Origin: Labia minor
Lineage: Eukaryota; Arthropoda; Insecta; Dermaptera; Spongiphoridae
Direction of reading: 5' to 3'
Assembly (NCBI GenBank): GCA_963082975.1
Contig: OY720347.1
Span: 44,901,155-44,965,154 of the forward strand
Length of the DNA stretch: 64,000 nucleotides
Below the pieces are notes generated by a model. It ran no database searches. It had not been told where the DNA came from and saw nothing but the letters and a program-made list of their open reading frames with translations. Both the position numbers and the translations under genes were made by a program. Shown piece after piece: positions 1-11,284 of the stretch (position 1 is its first letter; the number at the start of each line of letters is the position of its first letter).

Positions 1-510
1 ATTTAAAATTAAGAAAAAACTAATAAAGATGATTTTTCTCGAGGATAAAACCAATACAAAGTACATTTGCACCTAAAGTTGATCAATTCATCATATTGAT
101 GCATTAAGTAAATATACCAAATTTCATCAAAATCCGTTTGGTGCAAATCCGGAAACCGGAAGTGGAAGGGAAGGGTTATTTTCACACCAAGTTTCACATG
201 AGGAGATTTTTTACATATCACCACGAATCATGCACTTTGTATTGGTTTTATCCTCGAGAAAAATCATCTTTATTAGTTTTTTCTTAATTTAAAATTATAT
301 GGCGTCATCCAGCCATTCATGACGTCACAGCCTGGTCTTACATATATATATTATAAATAAAATTAAATTAAAAATATTTATGTTATATCCATATCTGTTG
401 TTTATTACATTAATAGATATATTAAAATTATTTGAAATTGTTTCTGTAGCTGGAAATTAATTTCCTTCAAACCGTCGATCGGTTCGGACCTGGCCACAGG
501 TCAATTTATT
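1..510 (+). mobile_element. Family A HINE-like element, head-to-head inverted dimer (copy A1)
   Basis: The right part (about 150-510) is the 3' two thirds of a family A element in + orientation. It ends in the 3' subterminal repeat (CCGTCGATCGGT, one change from the usual form) and the hairpin ACCTGGCCACAGGT. Bases 1-149 are the same family on the opposite strand, so 1-66 is the reverse complement of about 230-293. The junction is near 149-150, and the minus-strand arm has lost the stretch between the CTCGAG-containing block and the AAAGTTGATCAATTC block. No coding potential is inferred; an ORF across the repeat is incidental. The left boundary is outside the window. Confidence 0.8.
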
Positions 511-836
511 TATGAAATATATTTACATTAAATTAAATTTATATCACATTCGGCAAACAATTTTAAATTTAAATTGAACCATTTACATTAATACGCCACC
601 TCCTTTTTTTTCAAAATATGATAATTTCATTAATGAACTTCTTACTGATATATTTATAATTTTTTTTTTTAATTTTCAGTAAGATCTTTGAATAAAATTA
701 AGTTATTGATTTAATAGAATTAATAGAATTAAACTTATTGATTCGATTTAAGATGTATTCTAAAACACCACTAATTTTAAAAATTAATATTTGTTTATTT
801 TATTTTAATATGTATTTTATTTGAAATAATTTGCAG

Positions 837-1025
837 TAGAGCGCTCACCTCTGCACTCCCCGCTCGCCCCTCTCCATGCCCCTCCGAGGCCTGGCCACAC
901 CTCCTCATGCCGGCCGGCTGACTCGAACGATTCAGTTCCCCTCAGTTCCCCTTCCCCTTCCTTGCTGTGTGTAAGACGCTAAGCGGCCTCTCCACTGAAA
1001 TCATCCCTTAATCAGTCGCTAATCA
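837..1025. other. GC-rich non-repetitive island
   Basis: This stretch is cytosine-rich (runs such as CTCCCCGCTCGCCCC and repeated CAGTTCCCCT) and stands out sharply from its AT-rich surroundings. It has no convincing ORF and does not match any other repeat seen in the window. It could be a regulatory or conserved non-coding segment, or the remains of an old element; the sequence alone does not decide. Confidence 0.35.
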
Positions 1026-1331
1026 AGAATTAATTGTAATTTTATTATTTATTTTTATTAATTAAAAGGAAGATTAGTGAACTTTAAAAAAAAATATTTC
1101 AATAAAAATTAAATTTTATAAAGTGCATTTTTATAATTTTTTATTCATATACCCAAATAAATTTATAAATTTTTCATTCAAATCTTTGAAAAGAATTAAT
1201 CTTAAATATTCTATCAGATCTCATTAATTAAATTTTATTAAAAGTTAAATTAAAATTATTTAAAAATTAAAAAATCATATACAAAATTTTATTTTTCTTT
1301 AAATATATTTATTGAAATATTTTTTAAATTT

Positions 1332-1367
<36 letters not shown>

Positions 1368-2629
1368 CCTATTAAAACTTATTTATTTAAAAAATATGAA
1401 GATGTGCTGATTATATTCAAAATTCATATAATATAATTATAAATCAAAAAAATATAAATTGCTTATATTCATATAGGAATATATAATTTTAAATATTCTA
1501 TATATTCTTTCTAATCTTAATATCGCTCACCGTTCCTTTCAAATCTCATAAGAATATTGTTTTGTCAATTTCATATTATTATAACATTTTGAAAAATGAA
1601 TAATATTTCTATTACCTATATATCAATTAAACAGAATAAAATCTTCGTGAAATTAATAATATAATAATATTTAGTTTTCTGATGTTTTCTAAGATATTTT
1701 TATTATATGTCTATTAAATGCGGATTATAACTTATTATAATCATGGTTCTATATAGGATGTAAAATAATTTTAGTATTTTAATATTACACAAATAAGATA
1801 ATATTTTTAAAAATCTATACACTTTTTAATTTAACTAATTAATATTAATTAATATTATATCTTATTTTTTTATTTCCTGTATATAATATAAATATCTAAT
1901 CTTAATTATTTTTTTCTTTATCGAGGCGAGAGTGATAGACAAAAATTCAAGTCTACGAGCTGTTCTTCGAGTTTAATCTGCGAGAAATATCAACCCTTTA
2001 TTAACTCCGAGGTCAGTATTTATTATTAATTTTATTTTTAATTCAATTTAAATTTATTGATTATAAACTAATAAGTTATTTTTCTTCTTATATTTCATGT
2101 TTCAATCTTCGTTCCTGCTACTGAATGTTGATTTGAATTCTTGATTATCTTCTCCATCCTTCATGACGATGAAATGATTGAAATACAGCTCTCCAAATGT
2201 AAGTAATAATCGTTATTTATTTAGCGGACTTTAAAATCGAAAATGTAAATATAATATTTAAAGTAAAGTTTAATATAATTGCGAAAGTATAATTAAATTA
2301 CAATGATATTTTGTTTTTGATAATATTCATTAGGAGATTATAGAGAAATATATTAAATTAGATGACAGAATTTAGTGAGATTAGGGAATTTCAGAGTACA
2401 TCTTTCAAGAAGAAGCATTGATAATGGAGGCAGAAGAGATAAAGGTATTTTTAGAATTAGTAGGTTTCGATGCGTTATACTGCGTTATAGAGGGTGGCTA
2501 TTTTTTGATATATATATAGTTATTAGGAATTTTCAGGTGGTTGCCTCCTACATCCATGCATGTTCTCATCATACTAATTCATAGATTAGATTAGAATTAA
2601 TAAATAAATAAAATGTGGGTAGATAAAAC
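1026..2629. other. AT-rich non-coding stretch with a (TA)n tract
   Basis: Almost pure A/T sequence with a perfect (TA)n microsatellite at about 1333-1363. A slightly more complex patch at about 1920-2200 has no ORF or repeat match I can defend. The short ORF at 2375-2584 has no recognisable motif. Confidence 0.5.
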
Positions 2630-3000
2630 AAATGCCATGCTATTATTTAAGGGATGGATTGCATGAATTGCACTCCAGGTCTGAATTGTGCCATTTTGTA
2701 TTACTGAGAGTGTATTTGAGGTGGATTGGATGAACAGGAATTCGGGAAGATAATTCAGCACAGTTCCGAAATGGGATTAGCCTGAACACAGGAACAAATT
2801 GTTGGTTACCTTTTGAGCGCAGGGCTTTTTCGATTAGCATGGGCCTTCCATCCATATTGATGGAGGCTATGCACTCCCTTACTAGGTAGGTTTTATTTCA
2901 GGTTGCCCCGAATGTCGTGATTTCATTTCGAAATCCAAAAAATCAAAGGCACTCTCAGTTGATTCAAAGAGGCTACAGACCAAACGCCTTATTTTTTTTA
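2630..3000. other. Balanced-composition island, no recognised gene
   Basis: Base composition is near even here, against AT-rich flanks. Both strands carry only short ORFs with no recognisable domain. There is no inverted-repeat boundary and no second copy in the window. A candidate non-coding regulatory segment or old unrecognised repeat. Confidence 0.3.
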
Positions 3001-3374
3001 ATCTTTTTTTTAAAGGCAAACTTTCTTTATTATTACTTTTTCTAAATTTCGGAAGGCGAGGCTTGGAAGGGCTAATTTATGGGGAAAGGAGGAGGCTCTA
3101 TTAAATATTCAATTGTTTTTTTTTAAATTTAATTAATAATAAAAATATAATTGAATATCGCGATTATTTTCTTTAACTTTTTATTTTCATTTTGAAATAT
3201 ACAATTTCATAATTCAAACTTTGATATATTTTAAATATATTACTATATAGGTAGAATTAATTATTATTATAATTTCTCAATTTAAAATTAAAATGCAAAC
3301 ATCACAAAATAAAATCATATATATTTTAAAAATATAACTCTTTTTCATTATTATTTCTTTTTAACTTACCGAGG

Positions 3375-3441
3375 AAAAATCTCCATATGTGAAATTTGAT
3401 GTGAAAACAATACCTCCCTTACTATCGTCGGTCGGTAAAAA
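3375..3441 (-). mobile_element. Family A 5'-end fragment (solo terminus)
   Basis: Only the 5' terminal ~65 bp of a family A element is present, on the minus strand: the AAATCTCCAYATGTGAAATTT block followed by CTATCGTCGGTCGGTAAAAA. The fragment stops abruptly on its left. It shows that 5' ends persist separately from the rest of the element. Confidence 0.75.
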
Positions 3442-5147
3442 TTGACAAAAAGGTTAGTTTTAATAATAAATAAATATCATTGTTAAATTCACAAATTTTA
3501 TTTAATTGTTTTTTTAAATCACTGTTAATGTCAATAGGTTTGGATGAAACTATTTTTCTTGTAAACTCTTTCTTATTTTAATTTATTGAAAATTGGAATC
3601 TATGCTCATTTTTGACAGGTATCTTATTTATTTAAATATTAAATTTTTATCGTTCTCGAAATTTGAATTTTTGATTTTAGGTTCATTGGTCCAGCATTTA
3701 CTCGCCTCGATAGTTTTCATTAGGTTTAAATAATTCTCATTTTAGCTTTAAGTTTGAAAAAAATTCAAAGATAAATTACCTTATATACCTATAGCTTTAT
3801 AAGTAATACTAATGTAGATATCTTTATAGATAATTTTACGTTCTTATAAACTAAAAAACTTCTAATATAAACATGTTATCCAAACAATTAGTCTAAATAC
3901 TAAAATTTTAATTTAAATTAATCATTATTTTGAAAATATTTTCATTTTTAATTTTTATAAATAATTTTTTTCTACTAGTTTATTATTTATTTTATTTCTT
4001 TTGAATAATATATTGAATAATAATAATTGTCCACTTCACTCATGAAAAAAAGGTATTCTTCTATTGTTTTGTAAATAATATCAACAAATTGTGTGTCCAT
4101 GTCATTCTCACTTGTACCTTTTCTTTACTAAATGGTAACTCATTTACTCTAAATGGAGGCTAAAGATCTATGAATTATTATTATTATCTCGTTTTCACAT
4201 TTGTACTATATTCATAAAAGGCGATAACAGCATCAATGGTGGTAGCGTTCAACATAAATAAATTAAAACAAACATTACGGGTATTGAATGTAAATTAATA
4301 AAAATGATGGTGAAAGGAGAGTATTTACGATTGTATAGGTACTATTGTATATTCTATCGAATCTACTTATTAAATGCATTTTATTTATTTGATTCATTAT
4401 GTGTTTTATCACTTCCTTATAATAGTTTAATTGACTTGAATCAAATATGCTTTTATTAGTTCATCAAGTTTACCAAAAGCACAAGAGTAAACAGCTCTAA
4501 AATGTTAGTTTATATCGACAAAGAGAAACATCTTTATTTATGATTAGCTCTATTGTATATTATAATATCTTCCTGAGAGCGAAGTTTAATAAAATATTAA
4601 TTTAGAACAACTAGAATAAAGAGTAAAACTTAGTAAAGCAGTTAATTGTAGCAAATTCGATAAACAGTTTTCATTTAATAAAATGTAGATGAAATATTCC
4701 ATTTCGTTTTTAATGGAAATAAATTTTGAAAATTCAAATAATTATTTTTGTTCTTTATAAAAGAAATTACATATTTTATCATGATACAAAAAAAAAACAG
4801 ACTAGTTAGTATGTTATTAAGTCACCGGTCATATTTTAGGAAGATCCATATAAATATACATATGTAGGAATTTAAATTTGAAAAATGCATTATATAATAT
4901 TGATATAGTATATAGATTAGAAAAATGGGAAGGAATGAAAAAAAGATAAAAACTTATGTAACGTTAATAATAACTAATAATCTACTATATTATATACTAA
5001 TGAAACTTCTAAAAATATTCTCATAAATAAATTTTATACAAAACGAAGACGAATTCTATTAATGAAAAAGACCTTCGACAACGTAACAGAAGATTTAAAT
5101 CATATTTAAATGCTCATCTGAAATTTACACTATATATATATATATAT
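3442..5147. other. AT-rich intergenic or intronic stretch
   Basis: Low-complexity AT-rich DNA without a recognisable gene, RNA or complete element. Confidence 0.5.
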
Positions 5148-5310
5148 AGTTCGCGGAATGGTAATGAATAAACTAATTTTTATTTGTAAAAATGACTATT
5201 TTTCAGCGTAGTTTCCGTATATTCCAAAATATTTTTGCATCCCAAAAATCTGATAATAACACCTTCTTGGGCTGATTTTTACACACGAACTCGAACTTTT
5301 TAAACAACCT
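5148..5310 (-). mobile_element. Miniature mariner deletion derivative
   Basis: The left end (AGTTCGCGGAA followed by the reverse complement of the mariner 3' untranslated block, including TTTTTCAGCGTAGTTTCC) and the right end (TTTAAACAACCTAGTA) match the ends of the mariner copy at 21051-21858. The transposase region is missing and the outer bases of the left inverted repeat are lost into a (TA)n tract. This is an internal-deletion derivative of about 163 bp that cannot encode a protein. Confidence 0.7.
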
Positions 5311-5312
5311 AG

Positions 5313-5328
5313 TATCTATCTATCTCTA

Positions 5329-5373
<45 letters not shown>

Positions 5374-5377
5374 ATAT
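5313..5377. repeat. Compound microsatellite (TATC)n(TC)n(TA)n
   Basis: A run of TATC and TCTATC units passes into (TC)n and then a long perfect (TA)n, directly abutting the mariner end. Confidence 0.85.
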
Positions 5378-5449
5378 GAATGAACTCGACATATATTATA
5401 AATATAATTATTAAGAGAATTTTTATTAAAAGACCACATTATTTGTATA

Positions 5450-5660
5450 AAATTATTTATTAAATTAAAATAATTGTACAACGTTTCAACTGCTTATTCT
5501 GCAGTCGTTTTCAAGTAACCGTACGCTTGCTCCGATTCAAGCGGACTGATGCATGTTGGGACACGTCACCTCTTATATAGGCAGTGATATTGGCGCCAAT
5601 TTTTGGCTCCAATTTTTACCGCCAATTCTTAATCTCAACATGAAGTCAGCAGCAATTGTC
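5450..5660 (-). repeat. Possible 3' end of a retroelement with a hairpin and GAAACG motif
   Basis: Read on the minus strand, the segment contains a hairpin ACTGC-AGAATAA-GCAGT followed by TGAAACGTTGTAC and an AT-rich tail. Similar hairpin-plus-GAAACG ends occur in Penelope-like elements and some other retroelements. No reverse transcriptase is visible next to it and no second copy is in the window, so the assignment is tentative. The neighbouring TATTGGCGCCAATTTTTGG is palindromic and could instead be regulatory. Confidence 0.25.
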
Positions 5661-5869
5661 AAAGCAAGCGTTTACAATCAAGAAGTATGATAGTGCATTA
5701 TGTCTCTATAAAAAAGATAGTAAATTATTTCTATAATCAAGATATATACATAAATACACATTAGATTAATTATATTTCATTCAATATATGACAAATTTTA
5801 CTCATCCAACACTATGTTCCACTTAGAGTGATTTCCCCTCCACCACAGTCTTCTACTCTCTCAAACTAA

Positions 5870-5965
5870 ACTATAAAAAATTTGCTGGTGGGGGCAAGCG
5901 CGGGAACTGGTTGGCCGAGGGTGGGGGTGGGCTCGTGCACCAACATTCATCTCCCGGACTATAGT
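5870..5965. other. Short G-rich island
   Basis: A G-rich segment (GGTGGGGGCAAGCGCGGG and GAGGGTGGGGGTGGG) between AT-rich flanks. It has four or more G-runs close together and could form a G-quadruplex. No ORF is seen. Confidence 0.35.
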
Positions 5966-6086
5966 GGCATACACTAGAGTTCGCAGATAAGCCCATATTT
6001 TCCATCTTTGTGGAAATCTCATTATTCTAATAGATTTTCACTTAAAAGTTAAAAACAATGCTTGTAATTATAAAAAAACTTTAAAA

Positions 6087-6716
6087 TAAGTTGACCTGTG
6101 GCCAGGTCCGAACCGACCGACGGTTTGAAATAAATTAATTTCCAGCTACAGAAACAATTTCAAATAATTTTCATATATCTATTAATGTAATAAAAAACAG
6201 ATATGGATACATAAATAATAAATATAAACATTTTTAATTTTATTTTATTTATAATATATATGCAAGACCAGGCTGTGACGTCATGAATGGCTGGATGACG
6301 TCATATAATTTTAAATCAAGAAAAAACTAATAAATATGATTTTTCTCGAGGATAAAACCAATACAAAGTGCATGATTCGTGGTGATATATAAAAAAATCT
6401 CCTTTGGTGTGAAAATAACCCTTTCCTTCCTATCGTCGATCGCTATACTACCACTTCCGGTTTCCGGAATTGCACCAAAAGTTGATCAATTCATCCCACT
6501 GATGCATTAAGTAAATATACCAAATTTCATCAAAATCGGTTGAGCCGTTCAGGCTGTACACATCTATACGGACGGACAGACGGACGGACAGACATCATGC
6601 TAAAAATACTTTTTTCTGTTTAGAAAATGCATGATTCGTGGAGATATGTAAAAATCTCCACATGTGAAATTTGGTGTGAAAACAATACCTCCCTTACTAT
6701 CGTCGGTCGGTAAAAA
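6087..6716 (-). mobile_element. Family A HINE-like element, near full length (A2)
   Basis: This is one of the most complete family A copies. On its own strand it begins in a T-run before ACCGACCGACGATAG, the 5' subterminal repeat. It then carries a (GTCY)n tract at about 6569-6594 and the core GATGAAATTTGGTATATT, then ACCGGAAGTG (6452-6461) and two TGACGTCA palindromes (6276-6283 and 6296-6303). It ends with the inverted 3' repeat CCGTCGGTCGGT and the hairpin ACCTGGCCACAGGT before CAACTTAT. Subterminal inverted repeats, a simple-repeat tract and a terminal 3' hairpin are the structure known for non-autonomous Helentrons (HINEs, including DINE-1). No protein is encoded; transposition would depend on a Rep/helicase source elsewhere. 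Confidence 0.85.
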
Positions 6717-6943
6717 GATGTCATTACCTACAATTTGCACCATTAATCACTTATTTTCGCAAAGGGATGTGATCGTTAGAGTGCGTTGAAATTTGCATCA
6801 GGAAAATATGATTTTATATTTTTTGATGTGTTTAATTTTGCTACTTTCTACATATATAGTATTTTAAAAAATAAAGTAGATTAAATTTGTTATAAAACGC
6901 ACTTTCCAAATCTCATTTTTATTAAATGTTTAGACTACACTTT

Positions 6944-7538
6944 TTACTATCTCGCCAGAGATAGTATTGCGATCACGAAAATTTTCGATGTTGAGATTTT
7001 GATGTTTTTATATGTTTTGAAGGTTCCTGAATCATTTTCACTAAGGTTGGGAAAAATCTGTGTGTGTGTGTGTGTGTATGTATGTAGACAAGATTACGCA
7101 AAAACGGTTTGAGCTATAATGATGCAATTTGGTACATAAGCATTATTCAAAATTCATAGTTTTCTATCAACTTTTTAGAAATGTAGCTCAACCGGAAGAG
7201 GGTCATTACCTACCTTTGATTTTTTTTCCTCTAAAGTGACCGTAAAAATAAAGATATATGTTTGATAATTTTTCACATGATTAATAATTGTATAAAACTG
7301 CTATATATAGAATTTCAGCTTGATTGAATCGCTGAAAGTACCAGAATTAATTTTTTAACACTGCAAATCTCACGCGCCAACACGTGCCATGGTGCCATCA
7401 ATAAAAAACCAAACATGCGCTGGTTTAATATTTATTATTTATAATTTATAATTAATTAAATTTAATTTAAATATAATATATTATGTTATTTAATCCAATT
7501 CAAATTGCGAGATAGTCGAGTGGAGACACTCCAGCTAA
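6944..7538 (+). mobile_element. Family B HINE-like element, full length (B1)
   Basis: The 5' end follows a T-run and forms a perfect hairpin: ACTATCTC (6946-6953), loop GCCA, GAGATAGT (6958-6965). Next come a (GT)n tract near 7060-7080, the core ending ATGATGCAATTTGGTACA (7101-7120) and the ACCGGAAGAGG block. The 3' subterminal repeat GCGAGATAGT (7507-7516) is the exact reverse complement of the first ten bases. A terminal hairpin TGGAG-ACA-CTCCA (7521-7533) precedes GCTAAT. This is the family A architecture with unrelated ends, so I read it as a second non-autonomous Helentron family. It has no coding capacity. Confidence 0.85.
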
Positions 7539-7679
7539 TTTATTTTCCAATTTACACATACAATCTGTCAGTTTTTGACAATAAGTAAATGGATTCATTT
7601 AATATACACGGATATATAGGCATATACAATATTTACATTTAGAACATTTTTTTAGAATATAGTTCATTGGCTATATACA

Positions 7680-8590
7680 GATATGTTTATTTACATCCTC
7701 CCAGAAATGTCTTTTGAGTCTTTTGTTATTCATATGTCGGTTAAGTAATTGTCTTGCCATTATATTAATAAGGGTCGATAGTCTACTTTTATACTTTAGA
7801 CAGTAATTGAATATTTCTTCAGCCACTGTCGGGATATTAAGGTCCCTATTAAGAACACTGACGGGAACTTATCTTAGTTCATCAACTATAAGTCTGAGGT
7901 TTTGTTTTTGGAACCGCTAAATGATAGAGATTTTGGACTCCCCAAAGCTGCACTCTATAGATCCATATGGGTGCATGGCAAATTACTTAATTGGAATCGG
8001 TTTGTCTAACTTCACTATTGGACAGGTCCGTTTGTTTATAGTAAAGGTTATGTGTGCTGACTTTGATTCATTTAACATGATTCTCCATTCTCTTAACCAC
8101 TCTTCCACAAACGGTCGAGATTTCATTGAATGCCATCTCAGGACCTTTGTGTAAAGCCAGTAAAACTTGTAGTTGTTGTAAATGAAGTGGTTTGCATAAG
8201 AAGATTGGACCCAATACACTCTCTTGTGGAACCCCTGCTTAGATTGGATTGTGATCGCTGATTACATCTCTTATTTTAACCCGAAAAAACCTCCCCAAGA
8301 GAATGAAAGCAAGATGGAGGAATATTTTATGGATCTTGTAGAGAAAACCAGTATACCAAACCATATCAAAGGCCTAAGTAATGTCCACAATCAATGCCTC
8401 CGTATTTCCTTGCTTCAATGTTTTGGTGCATTACGCTTATAATTTGGGGGACCTGCATGACCCTGTTATCCCCCTCTAAAACCGAATTGATAGTAAGGTT
8501 TTTTTCTCAGGAGAGCCCTCTCGAATAGTTTTGAGATAATAGGATGGGGGTTCTGGATCTATAAGATGATGGTCAGATGTTTAGACTTCT
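7680..8590 (-). pseudogene. Degenerate Jockey-clade LINE reverse transcriptase
   Basis: Translated on the minus strand in broken frames, this segment follows the order of a Jockey-type reverse transcriptase. A remnant of the 'TTxQ...vDI.kAFD.VW' region lies at about 8470-8330. A GVPQGS-VLGP remnant follows at about 8240-8200, then WRIMLNESKSAHITFTINKR (within 7983-8219) and the downstream 'IW.Y..QLWG...N' region near 7970-7930. The 3' part ends with NRHMNNKRLKR near 7740-7700. Many frameshifts and stops, and loss of the catalytic YADD region, make it inactive. The best continuous piece is 78 residues. The clade call rests on the WRI-LNESKS-H-tFT motif. Confidence 0.75.
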
Positions 8591-8599
8591 TGAGCGCGA

Positions 8600-10285
8600 T
8601 GAAAATAGAAAAATTATGATTTTGATTTTTGTATAAAACGCTTTTTTTAAAAAAATTTATCATTTTATTATTTTTTTGGAAATTGGATGGATTAATAAAA
8701 GTTCAATTCAAAGAAGACATATGTATGTTTTATTTTGATTCATGGGTCTATTTTTCGAATTCAACTGAACTCCTGTTACCTTATAGTTGATATCTCTTCA
8801 AAAAAATTCAATGTCATGAGGTTTGGAGAGTCACAATGGTCATTCAATTTGGCTCAATTCCCGGTAAAGTTTTATGGAGATATGCTTTCAAGTTACGATG
8901 TTAATAAGAGATGTTCTATCTTGCTTAAATAAATAGTCCTCTACATCCTCAATCTATTCACGAATACTTGGCATAACATTTTCCTGTATCAAATCAAGTG
9001 GATGTTTATATTTATATGAATAATTAAGCCATTTTAATCTAATTTTGTTTCATTTTCATCATCTTGTAATCATTTAATTATTATTATTTCTGCTTTTGCT
9101 TCTTGGAGGAGAGGGAGACAATATAAATTTGAAAAATCTAGAAACCACTTAATCTTTCAAACCAATAAGGATTTTTTATATATTGATCCACGCTGCCCAA
9201 GTAGTGCCTTTGATTCAAAGAACTCGTCCGAACCCGACCAATAATAATTTTAGCAATGCAAATAATTATTTACTCATAAATAAATTTAAATTTAATTTCT
9301 AGATAATAATCAAATACTATTTAAATTTAAAAAAAAATATTGGAAATGTTATTTTTTTAATTAATTTAATGAGATTTTTATATTATTAATCTTTAATATT
9401 TTTGTAGAAATAAGATTTAATGTCCCTTTAATATTATCATATATAATTAATATCGATTAAAGAAAAATAGTTTTTAATTGATTATAAATATTAATCAATA
9501 ATTCTAATATCTATTTTTATATAATACTTATCTATCTGTCTATATCTATATCTATATATAGGTATATTATATACAATTGGGGCACTTATACATCAGATAG
9601 GGAACAGCCGCACTAGCCTGGATTTGGTAGTCAAAATGGTGAGAAGAGAGTTTGTTGTCAACATTCAGTAGTTATAGAACTTCTTGGTTATCTTGTGTCC
9701 GGTCTCTCACAATCTCTAGATCTATACAATGTCGTATTAAATGCCCTTAAATCTATTTTAATAAGATTAATAAGTCACCTTCTTATGATAATGATATTTG
9801 AATAAGTAATTTAATTAACAAAAAACAAAAGTCAATTAAAATTATTTTGCCTAAAATGAGGTTTCTTCATATAAAATCTTCAGTTCTAAAACCCCCTTAA
9901 AAATCTGTGGACTATTTTTAAGAATAACTATTAAGTTTTGATCAATTTTGAAATTTAGTTATTTTAAGAGACAAAACTAAATACAAAACAATATAAAACA
10001 CTTATGTTTTGTCTTAAATGGGTAAAATTTTTTACAACAAATTCTATTAAGTTTCCTAGAGGAATGGGTGATTTTTTTTATAATATCTGGCCAAAATGAA
10101 AATGTTCAGAAAATATTATCTATGAAAGTGGATTAAAGAACGAAATAAATTAAAACTTTACACTGTTCGCCTAATTTTAAAAGTAGTATTTAATCATACA
10201 AATATATAATTTATTGACTCGTATAATAAAAGAAAAGAAAATCACAAACTAGTCCACTAAATTTGTGGTGTTAAGAAGTATAAAA
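8600..10285. other. AT-rich stretch, no gene recognised
   Basis: Holds the short ORF 8735-8932 (no domain recognised), a more complex patch at about 9560-9730 without ORF or repeat match, and a (TATC/TA)n tract near 9530-9570. Nothing else is supportable. Confidence 0.45.
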
Positions 10286-10798
10286 ATCTGGAGTGTCTCC
10301 ACTCAACTAACTCGTAAATTTGAATTTAATTAATTAACATATATATTATATTTAAATTAAATTAAATTAATTAAATAAATTATAAATCAAGTATAATTGA
10401 ATTAAGTTAATTAATTAATTAAAATTAAATTTGCATTATGGCATTGTTATTTAATTAAATTAATTAATTAACATACATATATCAAATTTAAATTTAAAAC
10501 CTTTACCATCATTTTTAAGTAGAAATTTAAAAAATTAACTCCGGTACTTTCAGCGATTCAATAAAGCTGAAATTCTATATATAGCAGTTTTATACAATTC
10601 ATCATGTGAAAAACTATCAAAGATATATCTTTATTTTTACGATCAATTTAGAGGAATAAAATATAAACGTGGTAGGTAATGACACACTTCCGAAAGAGCT
10701 ACATTTCTCAAAATTTGATAGAAAACAACGAATTTTGAATAATCTCCGTGTACCAAATTTCATTATTCTAGCTCAAACTGTTTTTGCGTAATCTTGCC

Positions 10799-10838
<40 letters not shown>

Positions 10839-10940
10839 TTTTTCTCAACCTTAGTGAAAATGATTCAGGAACCTTTAAAACGTATAAAAACATCAAAATC
10901 TCAACATCGAAAATTTTGGTAATTGCAATACTATCTCAAG
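10286..10940 (-). mobile_element. Family B HINE-like element (B2), 5' end decayed
   Basis: On the minus strand the 3' terminal hairpin TGGAG-ACA-CTCCA and the diverged repeat (ACGAGTTAGT for GCGAGATAGT) lie at the left boundary. The core and the simple repeat, here (CA)n on the plus strand at about 10801-10834, follow. The 5' end reads ACTATCTC only once (10929-10939); the second half of the 5' hairpin has been replaced by unrelated sequence. Confidence 0.8.
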
Positions 10941-11284
10941 TTTTGTATCTAAAAAAAATATAAACAAAGAATGTTTTTTTCCAAAACGTGTTGTCTTTTT
11001 TTTGTTCTTTGCAGCACTAAATTTTGGATTATTTAAAAAATATTTTAAAAATGATTAATTATCATTGTTAATTTAGGTTATTAATTATTTGGCATATCAA
11101 ATAAAATCATTGGATCTTAATCTTTTCTCAAATGATGTTTATTTCATATCGTTAATAACAATTTTTGTAATTCAAAATCGATAACAATTTTGTTATTAAA
11201 AATTTGATACTTATATTATGTATTATTTTCTTTTATTATTTTCTGATAAGGAAAATTAGAAATTGAACAATAAAGAGTGAATAT

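Noticed and set aside
6560..6600. CRISPR-like or phage-like regular repeat from GGAC units
   Set aside because: The unit is 4 bp without spacers and occurs at a fixed place inside each family A element; it is the element's microsatellite.
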